Part shown: one piece after another, positions 38,701-50,700 of the stretch
Layout: every line of letters begins with the position of its first letter
Numbering within the stretch: the stretch's first letter is position 1
Assembly (NCBI GenBank): GCA_963576725.1
Contig: OY755244.1
Location: 82,455,121 to 82,519,120, forward strand
Reading direction: 5' to 3'
DNA length: 64,000 nt
Source of the DNA: Azorinus chamasolen
Taxonomy: Eukaryota; Mollusca; Bivalvia; Cardiida; Solecurtidae
Translations under genes and position numbers: made by a program
The notes under the pieces: model-generated
What the model was told of the DNA's origin: nothing
What the model saw: only the letters and a program-made list of their open reading frames with translations
Database searches by the model: none

Positions 38701-41700
38701 GTCTTTTGGTGAATGGCACATAAAATTTTGGTTAAATCTTGTAGTTTACTACCAGCCTAACCGGGCTAGTTAACCAGCCTAAGCGAGCTAGTGAAATAGT
38801 TTACTACCAGCCTAACCGGGCTAGTGAACCAGCCTAAGCGAGCTAGTGAAGTAGTTTACTACCAGCCTAACCGGGCTAGTTAACCAGCCTAAGCGGGCTA
38901 GTGAAGTAGTTTACTACCAGCCTAACTGGGCTAGTTAACCAGCCTAAGCGGGCTAGTGAAGTAGTTTACTACCAGCCTAACCGGGCTAGTTAACCAGCCT
39001 AAGTGGGCTAGTGAAATAGTTTACTACCAGCCTAACCGGGCTAGTTAACCAGCCTAAGTGGGCTAGTGAAATAGTTTACTACCAGCCTAACCGGGCTAGT
39101 TAACCAGCCTAAGCAGGCTAGTGAAGTAGTTTACTACCAGCCTAACTGGGCTAGTTAACCAGCCTAAGTGGGCTAGTGAAATAGTTTACTACCAGCCTAA
39201 CTGGGCTAGTTAACCAGCCTAAGTGGGCTAGTGAAGTAGTTTACTACCAGCCTAACCGGGCTAGTGAAACTAAAAGTTATTGTTTAACTCTGCACATGAC
39301 AGGCAAAATGGCAACACTGACTTACTTAGATGTGAGGCAAAAATGTGTATACTCCAGAAGTGTGTTGCCAGCAGGTTATGTACAGCTTTGATCTGTTCAC
39401 TTCCAGTTTTACTCATTTAATTGCCGTGCTTTCAGATCAACATGCTTTTATTACAGGCAGTCATTGCTTCCAATGGAGCACTAACACCAAACTTTGAATA
39501 CATCCAAGAACTGAGGAAGACATCTATGTAAGTACTTAACATGTAACCCCATGACTTCATGAATATTCATTAAACCATTTTATATAATGGCCTGTGAACA
39601 GAAATTGTAGAATCAGTAAGCAGAGTAGACCCTGATCAGACAGCACCTACAGGAGTCATCCAATCTGGGTCTATTCTTTTTGCAAAGGCATCTCAATGTG
39701 ACAAAGACTGACTTTTTATGCCCCCCAGATCAGATCTGGGGGGCATATTGTTTTTGCCTTGTCTGTTTGTCTGTTTGTTTGTCACAACCTTTAACATTGG
39801 TCATAACTTTTCAGCCAGTACAGCTAGAGACTTGATATTGGCATGCATATGTATCTCATAAAGCCACACATTTTGAGGAGTGACATGTCAAGGTCAAGGT
39901 CATCCTTTAAGGTCAGAGGTCAAATATATAGGTCAAATCACCAACTTTAACATTGGCCATAACTTTTAAACCAGTAGAGATAGAGACTTGATATTTGGCA
40001 TGCATGTGTATCTCATGAAGCTGCACATTTTCAGGGGTGACATTTCAAGGTTAAGATCATCCTTCAAGGTCAAAGGCCAAATATGTAGATCAAATCACCT
40101 TCTTTAGGACCAATAGAGATAGATATATTCTGAAAATGGGTGATCCTTTGAAAGCAAAAGTAGAAATGCAAAAAGAGAAAATTGCAGACTCGGTTTTATT
40201 GAGTCTGTTCATGAGTAGTAATTAAAAGTGCAACACTACTCATGCCCCTAGCACCAGCTTAAGCAGTATTCAATTTTCAAAACTAATAACATCAAATATT
40301 TGGCATGCATGTGTATCTGATGAAGCCTCACATTTTGAGTGGTGACATGTCAATGTCAAGGTCATCCATCAAGCTCAAAGGACAAATGTAAAGGTCAAAG
40401 TTTACATTCGCTATACTATTTGATTTAGTAGAGATAGAGACTTGATATTTGGCATGCATGTGTATCTCATGGAGCCGCATGTATTGTATGGTGACATGAC
40501 ATGTCAAGATCAAGGTCATCCTTCAAGTTCAAAGCTCATATATAGGTCAAATGACCAACTTAACATAGAGACTTCATATTTGGCCAGCTAGCCTATTAGA
40601 TTGGTGGGGGGACATTATATAATGTAGTGTTTCACAAACACATCTTGTTTAATGTTGATTTTTCAGAATGGTCCATCAATGTTTATCAATAAAGTCCATT
40701 TAGTATGAAAGGGTACACTTAACAATAGAATGTCAAACAATGCAGACCCTGATTAGGGGGCTCTTCTACCAGTGCATACATTTCTTGCATTCCAAGGGTT
40801 GAGTGACTGAAGGTGTGAAGTTGAAATGGTATCAATAAATATATACTCAGTCAAAATCCATCACCTGCCATCCTTTATCAATAATTTTTTTTATAGAACC
40901 TTTCCGAGTCAACTTTTTAATCAAACGTCCATGCAGAATTCTGATTGCCATGACAACCAGATAAAAAAAAGGACAGGTTAATTATGCCCCCGCCTTTAGG
41001 CGAGGGGGGCATTAAGATTTACCCTTGTCCATCTGTATATACGTTCGTCCGAAAGTTTTGTCAAGGATTTCTCGGCCTGTGTAAGCTGGAATAATTTGAT
41101 ACTTGGTCTGAAGCATAATCATAGTGAGTTGTACAGTATCTCCCTTTTTCAGGTCTGTCATTCATCTACTTCCTGTTTGCCGACACTTTGATTGAATTTT
41201 GGTGATTGTTTAATGACAAAAAATTCCGTCAATGATTTCTTGGCTTGTGTAAGCTGGAATGATCAGATATTTGGTCTTAACTCTGAAGCATAATCATAGC
41301 GAGTTGTACCGTGTCTCCCCTTTTCAGGTCTATCGTTTATCTACTTCCAGTTTGCTGACAATTTTGTTGATTTTTAGCCGGATTTTTTAGAAAAATCTCG
41401 GCTTATAGTTTGGCGAAAAATGGGCGGGCAGGCATATGGTTGGGCGGGCGGGCGATCGGCGTGTCATAGTTAACAAAACTTTAACATTGCTTATAACATC
41501 TGAATATATTAGGCTAGACAATTCATATTTGGTATGCAGATAGCTTGGGTGAAGGCCTTTCACATGACACAAGGATACATGAAATCAGGTTAAGGTCACA
41601 CTTTTCAAAACTTTGCCGTTTTTAACAAACTTTAACATTGCTAAAACTTCTGAACTACAAATGATAGGCAATTCATCTTTGGTATACAGATGGCTTTGGT

Positions 41701-44700
41701 AAAGGCCTTTTAGTTGATATAAAGATATTTGAAATTAGGTCAAGGTCACTATTTTGACAAGTTGGCCATCATTGAAAAACTTCAACATTTTGTCTTAACT
41801 TCTGAACCACATGTGCTAGACAACTCATATATGATATGGAGATAGCTTTGGTGAAGGCCTTTCAGTTGATTCAAGGATACATGAAATTGGGTCAAGGCCA
41901 AGGTCACTATTTTGAAAACTTGGCTGTTTTTAACAAACTTCTGATCTACAAACGCTCGGCAATCCACCTTTGGTATTCAGATAGCTTTGTTATGGACCTT
42001 ACATTTGACATAAAGATACCTGAAATCAGGTCACGGTCGAGGTCACTATTTTGAAAACTTGGCTGTCATTAAAATTTTGTTATAACTTCTGAACTACATA
42101 TGCTAGATACTTTATATTTGGTATGCAGATAGCTTGGGTGAAGGTCTTTTAGTTGAAAATTCCGGCTTTAATGCGGTTTTCCGCATTTTTTGCTTGTTTG
42201 TGATTTTGGTGACTGTGATTACCTGATGACCCAGGTGAATGATTTAGGGCCATTATATAGCGTGGAAAAAATTGACAATGTGATATTGCTGATACAGGTT
42301 TAACCCTATTCATTTCAGAAATAATGTATTTATGATTGTGAATGAGCTTTATTTTTAAAATAGAATATGCTTATTCCATAAACAAATGGAGCGGATCCTG
42401 ACTACAGGAGCCAGCTGATCTTAGTCTATTCTGTTTGCAATGACATGCAGATGTGTCTTTATCAGGAAAAGAGTTAAAAATGCAGTCATTATAGTTTTGT
42501 ACTAACCACTCAAAATAGTGAAGGTTCAAATGAATGTGTCCAAATCTTTACAGGTCTGCTGCTAAAGCTAAGAAAGTGTCCGGCCAGCAGAGGGTACTGA
42601 TACTGGGGGCGGGCTATGTGTCTGGACCTGCTGTAGAGTACCTGAACAGAGAAGGCATCAGCACAACTGTAGGTAAGTTACCTGAGAAAGCATCCGCACA
42701 ACTGTAGGTAAGTTACCTGAGAAAGCATCCGCACAACTGTAGGTAAGTTACCTGTAGAGTACCTAAACAGAGACGGCATCAGCACAACTGTAGGTACAGG
42801 TAAACCACGCTATATTGAAACTTGTTGTTAGTTTGTTGTTTACATAACAGAACACAAATATAGGACCAGACAACATAATGTAGTAAGTTGCCACCAATAA
42901 TGTTCTGGGCTTTGGTCTAATGGATATGTATCTGGTCTTGCAAACAGGGGGTCGTGGGTTCGAATCCCAGGCTATGCAGTTTTATTTTTTTAAAACAAAA
43001 ATGATTTGCTATTTGTAATTCTTTTTTTAATTTTTAGTCGTTTTCAATTATATGTTAATATTTTGTTATTAATTATTATGTGTTATATTTATTGTTGTTC
43101 TGTATGGACAATTAATTAATAAAAAAATATTGGCCATTGGTTAGAATCGAACTCGAGACCCGCCGCATGCAAGCCCAGATACATATCCATTGCACCACGT
43201 CAATTATTTTGAAGGGTTGCGGCTTGTGAAGTCCTTTGAAAATTAGGAAGCGCCATAGTCGCTTCATTTTGTTTACATTAGAGTAGGTCATGTTTTGTTT
43301 CAAAATAAGTTGGTCCATCTGTAACTTACCTGTAGAGTACCTGAACAGAGAAGGCATCAGAACAACAGTAGGTAAGTTACCTGTAGAGTACCTGAACAGA
43401 TAAAGCATCCGCACAACTGTAGGTAACTTACCTGTAGAGTACCTGAACAGAGAAGGCATCAGAACAATTGTAGGTAAGTTACCTGTAGAGTACCTGAACA
43501 GATAAAAAAAAAAAAAAATCAGCACAATTGTAGGTAAGTTACCTGTAGAGTACCTGAACAGAGACTGTAGGTAAGTTACCCGTACAATATCTGACTATGA
43601 AGGGTATCTGTACACTTGTGGGTAATTATCTGTGGAGTACCTGAGAACAGAGGATGTCGGCACAACTGTGTGTAAGTTACCAGTAGAGTACATGAGTAGA
43701 GAGGGCATCATCATAAATGTGGATAAGATACCTGTAGTGTGCCTGGCTACAGATAGTATCTGCACAACTGTAGTAAAGTTACCTGGGGAGTACCTGAGCA
43801 GAAAGGGCATCAACCTGATTGTAGAAAAAATACTAGTAGAATATTTTATCAGAGTCTACTCTGTTTATAAAAGCATTTATTAGGGAAAGGCTTAAAACAG
43901 AACACGTACTGTAAGGTGGGCTTAGTTTACTACACTTGGTTGACAAAGTGTAGAGAATGTGTCCAGATACATTATAGTGGTGTAAATAGTGGTTTGTAAT
44001 TTTAACAGGTTATCTAAGTTTTATATTTTACAGACTACTTGTAGAATTCCTTTCTTAGCAGGTTATCATCCCAGAATGTCCTTCAGAAGGAGATTCAATC
44101 CTTTGAATATGGGAAACAAGTGTATAGGCATTTGCAAACAGTGTATGCCCAGATCAGAGAGGTCCTAGAGGAGCAAACAGTGTATGCCCAGATCAGAGAG
44201 GTCCTAGAGGAGCAAACAGTGTATGTCCAGATCAGAGAGGTCCTAGAGGAGCAAACAGTGTATGACCAGATCAGAGAGGTCCTAGAGGAGCAAACAGTGT
44301 ATGTCCAGATCAGAGAGGTCCTAGAGGAGCAAACAGTGTATGTCGAGATCAGAGAGGTCCTAGAGGAGCAAACAGTGTATGTCGAGATCAGAGAGGTCCT
44401 AGAGAAGCAAACAGTGTATGTCGAGATCAGAGAGGTCCTAGAGGAGCAAACAGTGTATGTCCAGATCAGAGAGGTCCTAGAGGAGCAAACAGTGTATGTC
44501 GAGATCAGAGAGGTCCTAGAGGAGCAAACAGTGTATGTCGAGATCAGAGAGGTCCTAGAGGAGCAAACAGTGTATGTCGAGATCAGAGAGGTCCTAGAGG
44601 AGCAAACAGTGTATGTCGAGATCAGAGAGGTCCTAGAGGAGCAAACAGTGTATGCCCAGATCAGAGAGGTCCTAGAGGAGCAAACAGTGTTTGTCCAGAT

Positions 44701-47700
44701 CAAAGAGGTCCTAGAGGAGCAAACAGTGTATGTCCAGATCAGAGAGGTCCTAGAGGAGCAAACAGTGTATGCCCAGATCAGAGAGGTCCTAGAGGAGCAA
44801 ACAGTGTATGTCCAGATCAGAGAGGTCCTAGAGGAGCAAACAGTGTATGTCCAGATCAGAGAGGTCCTAGAGGAGCCCTCTGATCAGGGTCTGCACTATT
44901 TGCCTTTCAGAATCCTCTGCCAAATTTAAATCTTACATATTGTATGTACTGTATAGTTGAGCACTGATAGTCTATTTACATATTGTATGGATTGTATAGT
45001 TAAGCACTGATAGTCCATTTACATATTGTATGGATTATATAGTTAAGCACTGATAGTCCATTTACATAGTGTATGGATTATATAGTTAAGCACTGATAGT
45101 CCATTTACATAGTGTATGGATTATATAGTTAAGCACTGATAGTCCATTTACATATTGTATGGATTATATAGTTAAGCACTGATAGTCCATTTACATATTG
45201 TATGGATTATATAGTTAAGCACTGATAGTCCATTTACATAGTGTATGGATTATATAGTTAAGCGCTGATAGTCCAATTACATATTGTATGGTCTGTATAG
45301 TTAAGCACTGATAGTCCATTTACATATTGTATGGACTGTATAGTTACATATTGTATGGACTGTATAGTTAAGCACTGATAGTCCATTCCACTTTGAACAT
45401 TCAATATTCAAAGTGTTAATCAACAATGTGCTTTGCAAATAGATTGAAATTGTTTTTCTAGTTTCTCAGCTGAAGAGTGAGTTAGAGAGCATTGAGGATA
45501 AGTGTCCTGATGCCAGCCTCATGTTGCTGGACGTTCAGAGACATGCAGAGGAACTGGACAAGCTTGTACCAGAGCACGATATCGTTGTGAGTTTGTTACC
45601 TTACGTCATGCATCCAGAAGTAGCCAAGTACTGCATCAAGCATGGCACAAACATGGTGACGGCCAGCTACATATCACCTGCCATGAGGGAGCTGGAGAAA
45701 GCGTAAGTATTACCTCTCAACCATTAATCCTTGAATGCTGAATTTTCAAGTGGAATTTTCCTTCTTTGTTTCAGAGTAGAGTCTACAGACTGGACGCTAA
45801 ATTTAGTATACATATTGGTCTTGGAGACAGTTGGCAGTTTAATGTTGGGTGAAAGTCATGCAGAAAGCTCCTCTAGGAGCTTTCTGCATGACCTTCACCC
45901 TGCATTAAGCAGCCACTGGCTTAAACTTGTATCTAAATTATTCTCTACTTAAATTACGGTTTGGAAGGGTTTTGCTGTATTTAGTTTGAAAGAGTGACAG
46001 TTAGTTTAACTGAACTTATTGAGAGTTCTTCCTTTTAAATGGCTGAAACTGTCCTAGCCTATATTTATCTGTCTGTCTGTATTTTTTCAGTGTGTTTCTC
46101 TATACTTCTTTCACTAACTGACTTAGAGACATACTAAACCGAAAAATATACATGTACATGTATATAAACTTGGCATTCTTCTCCAAGTTTTGTTTCTTTG
46201 GAGAGTTTCATTTCTTTATACAAGTATATTTACCTAGTAGCAATTATGGTATACACTGTTTTAAAGAGTAATTGATATATCGATACATTGACAGAGGAGA
46301 GGCAAAGTGATCATTTTTGGTGATTTTAATGCTCTTCAGGGAGCGAAATTTATTAAAAGAGACGATAGCAGAAGCAAGTTACTGCGTGACTTCTTAATGC
46401 GGAATAATTACATTGCAATTAATTCTCTTGATATCTGTCAAGGTGCACATACTACATTTGTTTCTTATGATGGAAGTTGCGAATCGTTGATTGATCGTAT
46501 ATTATGTCACTCTGAAATGTTAGACTTGGTCCATGCGTGTGAAATCTTGGACGACTCTGCTCTTAATGTTTCAAATCATAGGCCAGTTGAATGTGAAGTT
46601 AGTTTATCCCCATGTTTTAAATTACTGGCTGATGCAAATGAACAGAAACCGATTAAATGGAATCGAGTAAAGTTTGAAGAAATAGAAAATTATAATGTAC
46701 TTTTATCACAAAAATTACATGTTCTGAATGTTGAGAATATACAGCTTACAAGTAGCAATCATTATTCAGTTATAGATGGGATTTATACGGATATTTGCTC
46801 AGCGATCGGGTATGCATCCGATCATGATTTCAGGAAACATAAGTTTAAATAATTTTTAAAGCCTTATTGGGATAATCATATGAAACAATTGCATTATCAG
46901 ATGTGAGTAGCTCGTAACAAATGGATTCAGCATGGTCGTCCTAGAAATACACTCAATACATCGTATGAATTCTATGCTATCTATAAAAATTGTAAGCATG
47001 AATTCAGAAGATATCACTGTAAAAGCTCTGAAAATTTCTTAAAATAACTTAACGATGAGCTTGATTCTGCTGCAGAGTTAGATTCATGATTTTTCTGGAA
47101 GACAGTAATTACACGCAGAAATAGAAATCAGGAAGGCAAAAGTCTTGAAATGAAGTTTGATGGGGTAACCTGTAGGGATCCTAAAGCTATTGCTGTTAAT
47201 TGGGGCCTATACACTTTCGCGATTTGTATTCTGATAAATATAAGCCATGTTTTGACACAGCCTTCTATAAAGAGGTAAATGATACTGCCAATGAATTAAA
47301 ACTGCGGCAGATCGATGGCACAGATTTTGTACCAATCCTTCAATCTGATATTACATCTGAAATTGAAACCTTAAAGAAGAAAAAAGCTTGTGGTCCTGAC
47401 TCAGTGTATAATGAACATTTGATATATGGTGGCGAGTTGTTACATAGATCACTCAGTTTACTATTTAGTATGATGTTAAGATATTCATATGTACCTACTA
47501 GAATGAAGAGCAGAAATATTATAACTCTATATAAAGGTAGTCGGAAAAGGGAAGATGACCCAGCTAGTTATAGGGCAATCACGTTATCGTCGTTAATATC
47601 AAAATTGTATGAAAGAATTTTACTCATAAGAATATAATTGGAGACAGAAATAAAACTCAGTAATTTGCAAGGGGGGCGGGGGGGGGGGGGGGGGGGGGAG

Positions 47701-50700
47701 TTGGTTCAGAAAGGTTTCAGTTGCTCAATTTCATCAATTTCCTTGTGTAAATATGCTAAACAATACAAAACTAAATTGTACCTATGCGTTCTTGATGTTA
47801 AAACTGCTTTTGATAAAGTATGGCATAACGGTCTATTTCAAAAACTTCACAAATTGGGTGTTGGAACATTGTTATGAAAAGTTATAGTTAGTTTATATGA
47901 TAAAGTAGAAAGTCGATTGTTGTATAACGGCTATAAATCTGAGGTTTTCAACATTGATGTGGTCGGTACCTAGCAAGGTGGCGTAAGCTCGCTATTCTTG
48001 TATTTATGTTTCATTAACAAACTTCTTCAAGACCTTGATGAGTTATTTAAAGCATTTAGTATGAATGGATTACATATCCCAGCTGTTGCCTCAACTGATG
48101 ACATGGTTTTACCTGGCTCTTACTAGATTTGGGTTGCAGCGAATGATGGACTATTGTTATGAATATGCGAGCAAGTGTCGCTATGAGTTCAAGGCGCCTA
48201 AAATCTACTGTCATTGTATGTAATGAAACAAAATAGGCTTACCAAAATTCTAACAGAGATTGGTATATATGTAACTGAGCCATTCTAAAGCAGACTGGCC
48301 ACTGGCTATTTTTAACATTCATGTTACTATTTTAAGCATACATAAAAAGATAAGTTATCTCCCTTTGCACTTTTTGATAACAACTGGATTGCCTACTTGG
48401 CGTCTTAGTTGGATCCAGTTGCCTGTCTACGCTACTACATTCAAAGTAACGTAGATGAACGGGTTAGCTCAAATTCATAGTAAGTTCATTGTAGTTTAGT
48501 ACATGTATGTGTTGCATTTCTGCAAAATGTTTGCTTTATTTGATCTCAACCCTTTACGTAATACAAAGCAGATGTAGCAATACATGTAGTTGAACCTTGT
48601 CGTAGGGAACTAATAGGAACAGTATGAGTCATCATCAGTTGTACAGTGTTTTAAACAACCATATGGCACGAGACATAATGGTCATAGTTGACAGGTGGTA
48701 GCTTAATACAGGTAAAAATAATATAGAAAGGGTTGTTTCCTTTATCCAACATATTCATTGCAATTGTATGAGGTACATGTAATAAACAATGAGCAGATTT
48801 AGTTTATGAAGTTTAGAGTTAAAATGTTATAATAGTGACATTGCAGTATATCCAGGTTACAAACCAAATAAAAGAAAGTATTTTATTCATTTTGCAAAAA
48901 CTGTCCTTGCTGTAATGAAAGTAAAACACCTCATCTTTCTAACAATATTTTAGTATTTTAACAACTTTGCTTACTATTTAAGATTGCTGTATGTTGATAA
49001 TTAAGAATATATAGACGAGTTATGAAAATGATTTGTGTGAATGTTATCTAATACCAGTTTGTCATTGAAATTCCTTCAAATAACAAAGCTTGTCCTTACT
49101 GTAACAGGAGTCCAACTTGATACAATTACCTGATCATACTGAAATAAATGTACTAAAGGCGACCTTGATCTTTCTATCCAGTTTGTTTTTGTTACAAGTT
49201 ACAGTTGTAAACCATGTTAAATGAAAACCAAATAAAGTCATTGAATGAATGTGCTGAACTTCCTTCCAGTAGCAAGTTATGTCCTCAGCAGTGTCCTTTG
49301 CATAACAAGATACATTATTTTATTATTAATGTTTAAGAAAACAATATGTGAAATAGTTTTATGAGCAAATATAACAACAGTGAGAAGTTTCGATATATGT
49401 GATTTCAGTATAAATACATAATGGTAAGCCTAGGAAAGATATTTCTACAGTATTGCAAATTAAAGCAGTATGCAACAGTATATACATTTGAAGATGTCAA
49501 CCATTTAAAAGAAGCTATTCTTTCTAGTTTTGTGCCAGATGATATGGAGAGTTTTGCATAGAATGTGGAAATACTGTGAATTGTTAACTTCAATTGGTGA
49601 TAAGAAAAAAATATCAGTACTTTTATCTGTTACTCTAAGGACAGCTGATAACCTTGATGACCTTTGACCTTATTATCCTGAATTACAAAGTGAATTAAGG
49701 GCAGCTATTGATTGGCAATCTATCTTTGATCAATATATTTGTGATAAAATATGTAAAAGAAGGTGTTACTCAACTTTTGTTTTTTGAGATTACACCTGTC
49801 AAAATTCTTCCCAAATCAGATATCAGCTCATATAGTACAAATGTTGTGTTATATTTCTCTTACAGAGCCATAGATGTAATTCTAACCAAGATATAGTACA
49901 CATGTTGTGTGATATTTCTCTTACAGCGTGAGAAATGGTGTGATATTTCTCTTACAGTGTGAGAAATGGTGTGATATTTCTCTTACAGTGTGATATTTCT
50001 CTTACAGTGTGATATTTCTCTCTCTTACAGTGTGATATTTCTCTTATAGTGTGATATTTCTTATTTCTCTTACAGTGTGATATTTCTCTTACTTCTCTTA
50101 CAGTGTGATATTTCTTATTTCTCTTACAGTGTGATATTTCTCTTACAGTGTGATATTTCTTATTTGTCTTACAGTGTGATATTTCTCTTATTTGTCTTAC
50201 AGTGTGATATTTCTATATTTCTCTTACAGTGTGATATTTCTATATTTCTATATTTCTCTTACAGTGTGATATTTCTATATTTCTCTTACAGTGTGATATT
50301 TCTCTTACAGTGTGATATTTCTATATTTCTATATTTCTCTTACAGTGTGATATTTCTATATTTCTCTTATAGTGTGATATTTCTATATTTCTATATTTCT
50401 CTTACAGTGTGATATTTCTCTTACAGAGCCATAGATGCCAATGTTACCATTGTAAATGAAGTGGGTGTAGATCCCGGCATAGACCATATGCTGGCAATGC
50501 AATGTTTTGATGAGGTCACTCACTCTGGTGGAAAGGTTGGTATATTAAACCTTTCTCTCATGCCTTTCTTTTCTTGCCTTAGTCCCAGATCAGATGGTTC
50601 CTGTAGGAGCGGTCTTAGTCCCAGATCAGATGGTTCCTGTAGGTTCCTGTAGGAGCGGTCTTAGTCCCAGATCAGATGGTTCCTGTAGGTTCCTGTAGGA

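Noticed and set aside
42905..42975. tRNA-Arg gene
   Set aside because: The acceptor stem and anticodon arm are poor, and an inverted partner shows it is a repeat end.
43112..43525. Minus-strand frame of 137 codons
   Set aside because: It is the reverse reading of the exon h-derived satellite and the tRNA-like insertion.
44095..44929. A 269-codon plus frame and a 202-codon minus frame
   Set aside because: 39-bp satellite from a MITE core; both strands open, no conserved edge.
45731..45952. Possible extra AASS exon after exon i
   Set aside because: No similarity to AASS, no phase-compatible donor, and it contains a MITE-H palindrome; exon i joins exon j directly by homology.
49708..49896. 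62-codon plus frame overlapping the exon j relic
   Set aside because: Only its last residues match the exon start; the rest is AT-rich intron without motifs.
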